Shown here piece after piece: positions 8,392 through 16,041 of a DNA stretch of 16,343 nucleotides (within the stretch, counting starts at the first letter, position 1; each line of letters starts with the position of its first letter). The DNA comes from Bacillota bacterium (GTDB lineage: Bacteria; Bacillota; Dethiobacteria; Dethiobacterales; Dethiobacteraceae). The stretch spans positions 1 to 16,343 of the forward strand of contig JAAZJT010000064.1 in the NCBI GenBank assembly GCA_012800215.1. Reading direction: 5' to 3'. Both the position numbers and the translations under genes were made by a program. The notes beneath the pieces are model-generated. The model was not told the origin of the DNA, did not search any database, and worked only from the letters and a program-made list of their open reading frames with translations.

Positions 8392-9134
8392 TAATTTAAA
8401 ACTCCTTTATCCCGTCTTTTCAGCCACCCTAAAAGTAATAAGCCGACAATAATAAGAAGAATACTTACCAGCTGCCCCAGGCGCAAGTTCCCCCAAAATA
8501 AAGTATTGGCCCGTACTCCTTCAATAAAGAAACGACCTATGGAATAACCAATTAAATAGCGGGCAAAAATTGCACCGCGCACTTTTTCTTTTTTACTAAC
8601 ATGCAGCAAGTAAGCAAATACAAGTAAATTCCAGACAAATTCATAAAAAAATATGGGATGACGATAAGCGCCATCTATATATAACCCCCAGGGTAGATCC
8701 GTTGGCACACCATATGCTTCCTGATTGAAGTAGTTCCCCCAGCGGCCGATAGCCTGCCCAAGAATTAAACCTGGCACACAAACATCTGCCAAAGTCCAAA
8801 AGTTTATTTTTTTTACCCATGTATAAATAGAACCTGCTATAATACCACCAAAAACTGCACCATGGATAGATAATCCTCCCTGGCGAAGGTTAACCATTGC
8901 CCGCCAATCGCCGGCCATAGTCTCCCAATTAGCAAAAACAAAAACCAGCCGGGAACCAACAATAGCAGCCGGCACTGCCACCAAGAGGAAGCCCAGCAAA
9001 TGATCCTCGTCAACGCCATACTGCTTAGCACGATGCAAAGCTACCAGGGTACCCAAAAGCATTCCCAAACTTATCATTACACCATACCAATAAATCGGTA
9101 TGCCAAAAACATGAAAAGCAATACGATCAACCAT
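8391..9134 (-). CDS. lgt: Phosphatidylglycerol-prolipoprotein diacylglyceryl transferase
   Basis: Integral membrane enzyme that moves diacylglycerol from phosphatidylglycerol to the lipobox cysteine of prelipoproteins, the first step of lipoprotein maturation. The 247 residues include several hydrophobic segments (for example about 17-34, 46-68, 93-107, 164-177 and 222-237), consistent with a polytopic protein. Family motifs are GGLSIHGA (86-93), the Lgt signature GRWGNYFNQEAYG (130-142), RHP..FYE (158-165) and GRFFIEGVR (200-208). The start overlaps the ogt stop as TAATG, with a GGGAGG Shine-Dalgarno inside ogt. Function has no link to aromatic synthesis; it appears to be a passenger in the gene run. 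Confidence 0.96.
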   Translation of the reverse strand: MVDRIAFHVFGIPIYWYGVMISLGMLLGTLVALHRAKQYGVDEDHLLGFLLVAVPAAIVGSRLVFVFANWETMAGDWRAMVNLRQGGLSIHGAVFGGIIAGSIYTWVKKINFWTLADVCVPGLILGQAIGRWGNYFNQEAYGVPTDLPWGLYIDGAYRHPIFFYEFVWNLLVFAYLLHVSKKEKVRGAIFARYLIGYSIGRFFIEGVRANTLFWGNLRLGQLVSILLIIVGLLLLGWLKRRDKGVLN

Positions 9135-9664
9135 TAAAGGTCCTCCCTAGCTGTATGTTCTAATTGCAGAAGCTTTTGTTTCCAAGAAAGACCGTACCCA
9201 AAACCGCCAAGGCTACCGTCTTTACTAATAACACGATGACAGGGTATTAGCAGTGGTGTCCTGTTACGTGACATGGCCTGCCCCACAGCTCTTACTGCCA
9301 GCGGTGAATTAGCCTGAGCTGCCACCCAACTGTAAGAGCGGCACTCACCATAAGGAATTTTGGCAGCTGCCCATAATGCCCTGCGAAAAAAAGGAGAATA
9401 GCCTGTATCAGCAATGGGACAAGTAAAAGATACCTTCCGGCCAAGGAAATAAGCTTGTAAGTCACCTGCCAGCTGCCATAACCACTGCGGGTCTTCGGCT
9501 TGAATTCTGCTTGTAACCTTGTGGTAACCTGGAAGTTCCAATGCATAAACGCCCTCGTTACTATACGCCACTGCCAAACTGCCTAATTTTGTTGCAATTG
9601 CCCGCCATTGCAAATTATCAGGATAACTTTCCAGCTTAATCACTCTTTCTAAGGTAAATATCAC
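9134..9664 (-). CDS. ogt: Methylated-DNA--protein-cysteine S-methyltransferase
   Basis: Suicide repair protein that transfers the alkyl group from O6-alkylguanine in DNA to its own cysteine. The C-terminal domain holds the active-site motif PCHRV (Cys142), IPYGE (103-107), the RAVGQAM helix-turn-helix segment with its arginine finger (125-131), and GGFGYGL.WK.KLL.LE (153-168). A degenerate N-terminal domain (about 15-85) is present, so it is the full two-domain form. The chosen start is GTG 9664, 8 nt after the stop of the Rrf2 gene; the Shine-Dalgarno is weak, and GTG 9643 is a possible alternative. Its stop overlaps the lgt start. There is no Ada-type regulatory domain and no visible damage-response site. 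Confidence 0.93.
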   Translation of the reverse strand: MIFTLERVIKLESYPDNLQWRAIATKLGSLAVAYSNEGVYALELPGYHKVTSRIQAEDPQWLWQLAGDLQAYFLGRKVSFTCPIADTGYSPFFRRALWAAAKIPYGECRSYSWVAAQANSPLAVRAVGQAMSRNRTPLLIPCHRVISKDGSLGGFGYGLSWKQKLLQLEHTAREDL

Positions 9665-9672
9665 CTGTTAAA

Positions 9673-10122
9673 CTATATATAATACATATAACCCTCTTCT
9701 TTAAGTTTCCTTTGTTCCTCAACAATTTCAGCCAACGTAATACTGTCGAGCATTTCGCTGATCTCGTCGCGGATACGAGCCCAGACTCGATGCATAACAC
9801 ATTCAGAAGCACGGCTGCATATTTCTGTCTCAGTACCCTTAACTACACATTCTGCAGGTGCCACAGGCCCTTCTAAAACACGAATAATATCACCCAGCGT
9901 AATTTCTTCAGGCGGTACAGCAAGGCGATAACCTCCTTGGGCACCCCTTACACTAGTTATTAAACCGGCTTTTTTAAGACTGGCAAAGAGATGTTCTAAA
10001 TATTTTTCGGAAATATGTTCGCGTTGAGCCACACTTTTTAAGGGAACTATATTTTCATTACTATGCAGTGCCAGGTCAAACATCGCCCGCACCCCATAAC
10101 GACCCTTTGTCGATAGCTTCAT
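9673..10122 (-). CDS. Rrf2-family transcriptional regulator, IscR-like with Fe-S ligands
   Basis: DNA-binding regulator of 149 aa with the typical Rrf2 start MKLSTKGRYG, a winged-helix domain (about 1-70, with recognition-helix segment ISEKYLEHLF and wing GAQGGYRL), a dimerisation helix, and a cysteine loop. The loop is Cys92-X9-Cys102-X5-Cys108-X2-His111. E. coli IscR uses Cys92, Cys98, Cys104 and His107 for its [2Fe-2S] cluster, so the CX5CXXH part is conserved and the first spacing is longer. A cluster sensing iron-sulfur, redox or NO status is likely. I chose ATG 10122 over GTG 10128 because it restores the family N-terminus and sits after a very G-rich Shine-Dalgarno. No isc, suf or cysteine genes adjoin it, so its targets are unknown; CymR- or NsrR-like roles are alternatives. 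Confidence 0.9.
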   Translation of the reverse strand: MKLSTKGRYGVRAMFDLALHSNENIVPLKSVAQREHISEKYLEHLFASLKKAGLITSVRGAQGGYRLAVPPEEITLGDIIRVLEGPVAPAECVVKGTETEICSRASECVMHRVWARIRDEISEMLDSITLAEIVEEQRKLKEEGYMYYI

Positions 10123-10228
10123 TGCCACCCCCCCCTGCCTTCACATAAATTAGCAGACTTATTCTGTCCTCTTGCCTGCTTTAATTATTTCCTTAGAGTT
10201 AAAAAACTTTCGCATTAAAAGTATTTTA

Positions 10229-10954
10229 TTAACCCGCTGTAACAGCCAAAGCATCTTGTAAGCGAATATGGCCGCTGTAGAGCGCCTTACCGATAATGAC
10301 ACCGGTTAAACCCAACGGTTCCAAGGGCAATAGATTGACAATATCCTGTAAACTCGCTATACCGCCTGAAGCGATAACTGATAGTGGAACAGACTGAGCC
10401 ATCTTACGCAAATCCGCAAGATTAGGACCCTGCAGTGCTCCATCACGTAAAATATCAGTGTAAATTATTTCACGAACCCCAATTTCTGCCATCTGCACAG
10501 CTAACTCCACTGCAGACACTGTAACTTCTTCCAGCCAGCCGCGAATAGCCACACGCCCAACTCGCGCATCAATGCCTACTATAATCCGGCCAGGATACTG
10601 AGCACAAAGTGCCGCAACCACATCGGGGTCTGTAACAGCCACAGTACCAAGAATAACGTGCGATACACCAAGCGCCAGTAAATCTTTTGCTACCTGGATA
10701 TCCCGTATCCCTCCGCCTACTTGCACAGGAATCTGCACAGAGCGCACTATCTTTTCAATGATGGCGGCATTTTTCATACGACCATCAAAAGCACCATCTA
10801 AATCAGTAATTTGCAAACGGGCAGCACCTTCCGCTTCCCACCGCAGTGCCGCTTCCACCGGGTCTGCATAATAAACTGTTTCCTTATCCATTTCACCATG
10901 CAGTAAACGGACACAGCGACCCCCACGAATATCTACTGCCGGGATTATTAGCAT
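10229..10954 (-). CDS. hisA: ProFAR isomerase, HisA
   Basis: Phosphoribosylformimino-AICAR ribotide isomerase, the Amadori-rearrangement step of histidine synthesis, a TIM barrel with two phosphate-binding halves. The 241 residues carry the catalytic aspartates in PAVDIRGG (Asp8) and GIDAR (Asp129), VQVGGGIRD (78-85), RGW (138-140) and the second phosphate site ASGGI. ATG 10954 has a GGAG Shine-Dalgarno about 8 nt upstream. No other his gene lies in the window; it stands alone between a radical SAM gene and an Rrf2 regulator inside an aro gene run. HisA is the family call, but in some bacteria lacking trpF a HisA homologue (PriA) also does the phosphoribosylanthranilate isomerase step, which cannot be excluded here. 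A sigma-H-like site lies 35 nt upstream. Confidence 0.93.
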   Translation of the reverse strand: MLIIPAVDIRGGRCVRLLHGEMDKETVYYADPVEAALRWEAEGAARLQITDLDGAFDGRMKNAAIIEKIVRSVQIPVQVGGGIRDIQVAKDLLALGVSHVILGTVAVTDPDVVAALCAQYPGRIIVGIDARVGRVAIRGWLEEVTVSAVELAVQMAEIGVREIIYTDILRDGALQGPNLADLRKMAQSVPLSVIASGGIASLQDIVNLLPLEPLGLTGVIIGKALYSGHIRLQDALAVTAG

Positions 10955-10988
10955 TAAACCAACTCCAAAACTTAAATTTTCTAAATAT

Positions 10989-11015
10989 ATTCTCTCTTTA
11001 CATAACTAATCCTGC
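10989..11015 (-). promoter_or_regulatory. Sigma-H-like promoter before hisA
   Basis: On the minus strand, GCAGGATTA (11015-11007) is followed by an 11-nt spacer and AGAGAAT (10995-10989). All fixed positions of the sigma-H consensus RNAGGAWWW-N11/12-RNNGAAT are met. It lies in the 79-nt gap between the radical SAM stop and the hisA ATG, giving a predicted leader of under 30 nt. This would let hisA and the genes after it (Rrf2, ogt, lgt, aroC, aroB) be transcribed independently of the T-box. The match is seen; the sigma factor is inferred. Confidence 0.55.
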
Positions 11016-11033
11016 TAACTTCCTAGGAATTGA

Positions 11034-12416
11034 TTACAGATTACTATTATTCTTAATGCCGCCGGTATGCCAATCAAACTCCCGGTAAAGGGATTCACCA
11101 CGTTTTGCGGCTTTTTTGCGTTTTATGTCAGCCAGCTTACTTAATCCCTGATAAATAAACTCCACCAATGGGTCGGCCAGCTTATAGGAAAAAGAGAGCG
11201 AATTGCCAAGATAGCGCTTTTCTTGTTTTAATTCAGCTTCAACCTTTGTGCCGGCAAAGGGCAAAACCTTGCTTACCGGATCAACTTCGGCCAAATAAGC
11301 TTTGCCTGTCATTTCCCTGACTTGTCTTAAAAACTGCAGATTATTATTTAAATCGTTAATGCTCGTTCTATAATCAAACATAATAAAACCCATAGCAATG
11401 AAAATATCAAGATCGCTGAGTATTTTTATCGCCCTTAAATTGTCTGCCACCGTTACATCTTTTTGAAAACGATCTAAAACTGCCTGAGAACCGGATTCTA
11501 CACCAAGAAAGACTTTACACAAGCCGGCTTTTTTTAATAGGGCAAAAAGCTCCGGTTCAACGTCATTCACACGACATTGAATACTAAACCTAATCTGCCA
11601 TCCCTTTTGCAAAATTAATTCAGCAATTTCCCTTGCCCGTTCACTGCCCCTGCCTTTGCCGCAAATAAAATTAGCATCATTAAAAGCAAAATTAACTACA
11701 CCAAATTTTTGCTGCAGCATTTCCAGCTCTTCTATCACACTGTCAGCACTACGCAGCCTAAATTTTGCACCAAAACGGCTAAAAAAGGCATCAACACTGC
11801 AAAAGGTACAGCGACCGTAGCAGCCACGGGAAGAAAGCAGTGAAGCATAACCGGTCTGCGCCAAAACGTCAGGTAAGGTATCGCGTGCCGGCAGCGGCAA
11901 AGTATCCAGATTTTGCACACTGGGACGATCGGGAGTCTCCCAAAACTCGTTATCTGTGCGTCCCACCAGCCCTGCCACTTTATGTACATCGCCATTGGCC
12001 AGTATTGCCTGCGCCAATTCAACTACAGTTTCCTCTCCCTCTCCTTTAATAATAAAATCTACTGACGGATAGAGAGACATTATTTCTTGAGACGCAAAAG
12101 TGGGATAAATACCTCCAACAGCAATGGGTACTGCTGTATGTTGCTTTAACTCTGTAACAAAAGCCAATACTTCTTGCGCACTTTCCTGAAAAGTTATACT
12201 GACGCCAATTAAAGCGCAGTTATTTTGTTTAATAGTTGCTATAACTTCAGCCGCACAGCTCCCCGAAAGCGGCATATCTATAATCAGAGTATCTATGCCT
12301 GCATTCCGCAAACAGGCAGCTAAATATCCTAAACCTAAATGTTCAAATGGCTCATCTAATTGCCGCCAATTAGGATTAATTAAAACAACTGTTTTTTTCT
12401 CCCCGCTCCCCTGCAC
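11034..12416 (-). CDS. B12-binding-domain radical SAM protein, substrate unknown
   Basis: A 460-aa protein with an N-terminal Rossmann-like cobalamin-binding-type domain (about 8-140; VVLINPN, HLGLGYLAACLRNAG, VGGIYPT, IIKGEGEET) and a central radical SAM domain with the cluster motif CYGRCTFC (Cys199, Cys203, Cys206), which ligates a [4Fe-4S] cluster and cleaves S-adenosylmethionine. The cobalamin-type domain lacks the DXHXXG histidine, as is usual for this class. Members include methyltransferases and ring-forming enzymes; the substrate cannot be read from sequence. The frame is open to a TTG at 12437, but I chose GTG 12416 because AAGGAG lies 6 nt before it and the protein then starts just ahead of the domain. 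It lies between aroA and hisA with gaps of about 100 and 79 nt. Confidence 0.87.
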   Translation of the reverse strand: MQGSGEKKTVVLINPNWRQLDEPFEHLGLGYLAACLRNAGIDTLIIDMPLSGSCAAEVIATIKQNNCALIGVSITFQESAQEVLAFVTELKQHTAVPIAVGGIYPTFASQEIMSLYPSVDFIIKGEGEETVVELAQAILANGDVHKVAGLVGRTDNEFWETPDRPSVQNLDTLPLPARDTLPDVLAQTGYASLLSSRGCYGRCTFCSVDAFFSRFGAKFRLRSADSVIEELEMLQQKFGVVNFAFNDANFICGKGRGSERAREIAELILQKGWQIRFSIQCRVNDVEPELFALLKKAGLCKVFLGVESGSQAVLDRFQKDVTVADNLRAIKILSDLDIFIAMGFIMFDYRTSINDLNNNLQFLRQVREMTGKAYLAEVDPVSKVLPFAGTKVEAELKQEKRYLGNSLSFSYKLADPLVEFIYQGLSKLADIKRKKAAKRGESLYREFDWHTGGIKNNSNL

Positions 12417-12516
12417 TTCTATCTCCTTCCTGCACAATTTATGCTTTTGTGTGTCTCTATATTTTCCTTACCTTATTTCCACAAAATACCCTTAAAACCT
12501 TTTCTTATGGTAATAG

Positions 12517-13806
12517 TTAATTTACTTTCTGTAAATTATTAATGGTTGCCCAAAACTGCGGGTAAGAAATTTCCACACAATTAGCATCTTCAATAATAAC
12601 AGGATTCTGTGCCCTTAGTGCTGCTATGGCTAGGGACATGGCAATACGATGGTCGCCACGGCTGTAAGCAATTCCGCCCTTTAGCTGCTGCCTGCCATCT
12701 ATTATCAGCCCATCTGCAGTGGGAATAATTTTAGCGCCAAGTTGAGCAAATTCTTCAGTTATAGCAGCCAAGCGATCTGTCTCTTTTAGACGTAATTCTG
12801 CAGCATCTTTGATTACAGTGCGGCCGTGGGCAAATAATGCTGCCACAGCTATAATGGGAATTTCGTCGATCAGTCTGGGAATAAGTTCTCCGCCAAATTC
12901 CACTCCCCTCAGTTCTGAGCTTTGGACATAAAGATCAGCCAGCGGCTCACTATTTACCACGCGCATATTCTCTATTTTGATTTTTGCACCCATCATCTGC
13001 AGGACATCGAGAATACCTGTACGCGTTGGATTTATCCCCACGTTGGGGATGAACAGTTCGGAGCCGGGAGTAATGGTGGCCCCTACAATAAAATAAGCTG
13101 CTGAAGAAATATCTCCCGGTATTTGGATCCGACGTCCCACAAGGGATGGCTGCCCTTCTAGAGTGACGCTGTTGCCGGCAGTGATAATTTTGGCGCCAAA
13201 TGCAGCTAACATTCGCTCAGTATGATCACGGCTCAACTCCGGTTCTGTGACAACTGTTTTACCTTTGGCAAACAAGCCTGCCAGCAAAACAGCTGATTTT
13301 AGCTGCGCACTGGCTACCGGAGTTTGGTAACTAAGCGATTGTAAACGACCGCCTGTAATAGCAAGGGGTAAAAGATCTCCTCCCCTGCGGCCATGTACTT
13401 TTGCTCCCATCTCCATTAAAGGTTTTATCACTCTGCCCATTGGGCGCTGACGCAGGGAGTCATCTCCCGTTAAAATTGAAAAAAAAGATTGCCCCGCCAG
13501 TATCCCGCAAAGAAGGCGGGCAGTAGTTCCGGAATTACCACAATCCAGAACTGTTTCCGGCTCTCTTAATCCTCTCAGCCCAACACCCTGCACTACTACA
13601 GTTGTTCCTTCCTGTTTAATTGTCACGCCAAGCTGACGTAAACAAGCCAAAGTGGCTAAACAGTCCTTGCCTGGCAAAAATCCTTTAATTTCTGTTTTCC
13701 CCTCTGCCAGTGCCCCTATCAGAGCTGCCCGGTGTGAAATAGATTTATCACCGGGCAATCTTACTTCTCCCCGCAAAGCGCCTTGCGCTGCAATAGTAAT
13801 TTGCAC
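12517..13806 (-). CDS. aroA: 3-phosphoshikimate 1-carboxyvinyltransferase (EPSP synthase)
   Basis: Transfers enolpyruvate from PEP to shikimate-3-phosphate, the penultimate chorismate-pathway step. The 429 residues show LPGDKSISHR (17-26, with the PEP/S3P-binding Lys21), LDCGNSGTTARLL (glycine-rich substrate loop), SRDHTERML, RLKETDRL (with the catalytic-loop Glu-Thr-Asp-Arg) and GDHRIAM near the C-terminus. The domain order is complete. The start is GTG 13806, 7 nt after an AGGAGGG Shine-Dalgarno that overlaps the end of tyrA; the tyrA stop is 2 nt upstream, so the pair is cotranscribed and probably coupled. I did not assign it to class I or II. Confidence 0.97.
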   Translation of the reverse strand: MQITIAAQGALRGEVRLPGDKSISHRAALIGALAEGKTEIKGFLPGKDCLATLACLRQLGVTIKQEGTTVVVQGVGLRGLREPETVLDCGNSGTTARLLCGILAGQSFFSILTGDDSLRQRPMGRVIKPLMEMGAKVHGRRGGDLLPLAITGGRLQSLSYQTPVASAQLKSAVLLAGLFAKGKTVVTEPELSRDHTERMLAAFGAKIITAGNSVTLEGQPSLVGRRIQIPGDISSAAYFIVGATITPGSELFIPNVGINPTRTGILDVLQMMGAKIKIENMRVVNSEPLADLYVQSSELRGVEFGGELIPRLIDEIPIIAVAALFAHGRTVIKDAAELRLKETDRLAAITEEFAQLGAKIIPTADGLIIDGRQQLKGGIAYSRGDHRIAMSLAIAALRAQNPVIIEDANCVEISYPQFWATINNLQKVN

Positions 13807-13808
13807 TC

Positions 13809-14909
13809 TTATCCCTCCTGCAGTTGTACACGAAAACCGGCAGATGTCAAAACTCCGGCTGCCAACTGGCGCCCTTCCTTACTCATAAAACCTAAGCGCA
13901 GTGGTCCCCCTTCTTCTTCCCTACTGCGCAGTAATTCTATTTCAGCTATATTGATACCGCTGCGGCCCACAAGGCCGGCCACTTCTCCAATAATACCCGG
14001 GCGGTCAGGCACATAAACAAACATATTATAAACAAAGGGGAAAAGCCCCTTCCCGCGCAGAGGGACCTGTACGCGAAATGAACGTGCTTCTTCAAAATAG
14101 CTGAGCAAATCATCTGCACTGCCTGCAGCCACTAAAGACCGCACCTCCTGCATCTCACTGATAAAACGCTCCAATAAAGGTACAATATTTTCACCATTAG
14201 TCAGGCAGATATCTTTCCACATCTGCGGGCTGCCCATGGCTACACGTGTTGTATCGCGAAAGCCGCCGGCAGCCAAAACCAGCAGTTCTCCTGCCTCTTC
14301 CAGCCCGGCCACCTGCTGTACAAGAGCAGTCGCCACAAGGTGAGGCAAGTGGGAAATTGCTGCCACCCGTTGGTCATGCTGCTGCGGTTCCAATATTAAC
14401 GGCACTGCACCCAATTCGCAGATTAGTCTTTCCATAATAGCTAATGCAGGTGAAGCTTTACCTGTTAAAAAATATATGGCGTTTTCAAAAAGATTTTCAT
14501 CAGCAGCTTCCACTCCCTGCTTTTCTGAGCCTGCCATGGGGTGGCCGCCAATAAAAGTAGCAGCTGCAGGCAAAAATACGGCTGCCTGCTGCGTAACGGC
14601 AGCTTTTGTACTACAGACATCTGTTACCACAGCACCTGCCTTTACATATGGCGCAATTTTAGGTAATAGCTGTAATGTTGCCAGCACAGGCGCTGCCAAC
14701 ACCACTAAATCTGCTTGGCTTAGCGCTGCCTGCAGGGAAGTAGTTGTTTCTGTCACCGCCCCAACAGCTAAGGCCTTGCTTAAAACATCCTGTGTCCGGT
14801 CAAAGCCTACTACTTCCTGCACCAGCTGCCGCTTAAGCACGGCTTTACCCAGTGAGCCGCCCACCATACCGACACCGATAATAGCTGCACGTTTAAAATA
14901 AACTGTCAT
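13809..14909 (-). CDS. tyrA: Prephenate dehydrogenase with C-terminal ACT domain
   Basis: Oxidatively decarboxylates prephenate to 4-hydroxyphenylpyruvate, the committed step to tyrosine, with NAD(P)+. The 366 residues begin with a Rossmann nucleotide loop GVGMVGGSLG (12-21), followed by TDVCSTK (96-102), GGHPMAGSE (121-129) and the helical ISHLPHLVA segment (185-193), which includes a catalytic-type histidine. A C-terminal ACT domain (about 292-366; VPDRPGIIGEVAGLVG) is typical of the Firmicute form and suggests feedback control by an aromatic amino acid. There is no fused chorismate mutase. ATG 14909 follows an AGGTGAG Shine-Dalgarno and lies 13 nt after the aroF stop. Confidence 0.96.
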   Translation of the reverse strand: MTVYFKRAAIIGVGMVGGSLGKAVLKRQLVQEVVGFDRTQDVLSKALAVGAVTETTTSLQAALSQADLVVLAAPVLATLQLLPKIAPYVKAGAVVTDVCSTKAAVTQQAAVFLPAAATFIGGHPMAGSEKQGVEAADENLFENAIYFLTGKASPALAIMERLICELGAVPLILEPQQHDQRVAAISHLPHLVATALVQQVAGLEEAGELLVLAAGGFRDTTRVAMGSPQMWKDICLTNGENIVPLLERFISEMQEVRSLVAAGSADDLLSYFEEARSFRVQVPLRGKGLFPFVYNMFVYVPDRPGIIGEVAGLVGRSGINIAEIELLRSREEEGGPLRLGFMSKEGRQLAAGVLTSAGFRVQLQEG

Positions 14910-14922
14910 TCAGTCTCACCTA

Positions 14923-15936
14923 CTAAATGTATTTGCCCAATACAGCTGCCAGCTCTGCTAATTCCTTTGACAAAGCGGTGAACTTTTCAATAGTTAAAGA
15001 TTGCGCACCGTCGCATAAAGCTTTTTCCGGCTGCGGGTGAACTTCAACCATTACGCCGTCTGCACCGGCAGCCACAGCAGCTCTGCTCATTGCCGGCACA
15101 AAGCGCCAATTACCTGTACCATGGCTGGGATCGACAATTACCGGCAGATGGGTAAGATGTTTTACCACTGGGACAGCACTTAAATCCAAAGTATTGCGTG
15201 TGTAAGTTTCAAAGGTACGAATACCCCGTTCACATAAAATTACTTGATGATTGCCACCGGCCATAATATATTCTGCTGCCATCAGCCACTCTTCAATAGT
15301 AGCAGAAAGACCCCTTTTCAACAAAATAGGCTTTTGTAATTTACCCAGTTCCCGCAGCATATAAAAATTTTGCATATTCCTTGTCCCTACCTGAATAATA
15401 TCGGCATATTCAGCTACAAGCTCCACAGTATACTGATCCATTACTTCAGTAACAATTGGCAGACCTGTTTTTTCCCGTACTCGTGCCAACAGTTTCAGCC
15501 CTTCCTCCTCCAATCCTTGGAAGGAATAAGGTGAAGTGCGCGGTTTAAAGGCACCTCCCCGCAGAATCTGCGCACCGGCAGCCTTAACGCCTTCCGCTGC
15601 TGCTAGTAGCTGCTCTTCACTCTCCACAGCACAGGGACCTGCCATCAAGATTACCTGGTTACCGCCAATGGTACAGTTGCCTATCTGAAAAATTGAATCT
15701 TCTGCCTGAAACTCCCTGCTTACTAATTTAAAAGGCTGGGTGATAGGTAAAACCTTTTCTACAAAAGGCAAAGCTTCCAGACCTAAAGCCCTGACTAATT
15801 TTTCATCACCAATGGCGCCAATGATGGTGCGAAACTCACCTTCTGACAGATGGACACCTAAACCGGCATTTTTTAAACTTGTCACCACATGTTCTACTTC
15901 ATGCTCTTTAGCACTTGCCTGCATGACAATAATCAT
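14923..15936 (-). CDS. aroF: 3-deoxy-7-phosphoheptulonate synthase (DAHP synthase, type I-beta)
   Basis: Condenses PEP with erythrose-4-phosphate to DAHP, the first and flux-setting step of aromatic synthesis. The 337 residues contain an N-terminal ferredoxin-like regulatory domain (about 1-70), as in the Thermotoga maritima enzyme, which usually binds an aromatic amino acid for feedback control. The (beta/alpha)8 barrel follows, with MAGPCAVES (98-106; metal-binding Cys102), RGGAFKPRTSPYSFQG (126-141), the LLKRG lysine segment and VDPSHGTG with a metal-ligand histidine. There is no fused chorismate mutase. The ATG sits 6 nt after a near-perfect AAGGAGG. It is the first gene behind the Tyr-type T-box, so both transcription and enzyme activity look end-product-controlled. 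Confidence 0.97.
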   Translation of the reverse strand: MIIVMQASAKEHEVEHVVTSLKNAGLGVHLSEGEFRTIIGAIGDEKLVRALGLEALPFVEKVLPITQPFKLVSREFQAEDSIFQIGNCTIGGNQVILMAGPCAVESEEQLLAAAEGVKAAGAQILRGGAFKPRTSPYSFQGLEEEGLKLLARVREKTGLPIVTEVMDQYTVELVAEYADIIQVGTRNMQNFYMLRELGKLQKPILLKRGLSATIEEWLMAAEYIMAGGNHQVILCERGIRTFETYTRNTLDLSAVPVVKHLTHLPVIVDPSHGTGNWRFVPAMSRAAVAAGADGVMVEVHPQPEKALCDGAQSLTIEKFTALSKELAELAAVLGKYI

Positions 15937-16008
15937 CTTGATCCTCCTTACTTTTCTAGTCTGCCAAATTAACTAAACGCAATACCATAACGTCTTGTTA
16001 AAAATTAT

Positions 16009-16041
16009 AAAAAACCGTCCCTCTAAATAAGGGACGGTTTT
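16009..16041 (-). terminator. T-box-regulated intrinsic terminator before aroF
   Basis: A 12-bp perfect stem, 16011-16022 paired with 16030-16041, has a 7-nt loop and is followed on the minus strand by six T (16014-16009, partly in the stem). Its 5' arm contains CCGTCCC, which can instead pair with the T-box element (GGG at 16059-16057 and GCGG at 16049-16046) to form the antiterminator. The two structures are mutually exclusive, as required for T-box attenuation. It lies 72 nt before the aroF ATG. Confidence 0.93.

Noticed and set aside
10136..10200. GCAGG...AGAATAA before the Rrf2 gene as a third sigma-H site
   Set aside because: The AGGA core is missing and the spacer is only about 9 nt, so it does not fit the consensus.
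12417..12516. Promoter or attenuator between aroA and the radical SAM gene
   Set aside because: No convincing -35/-10 pair, sigma-H match or hairpin with a T-run; AAGGAAAATATAG alone is not enough.
14476..14901. 141-codon plus-strand open frame
   Set aside because: Antisense to tyrA, which has all its family motifs; the product looks like no known protein.
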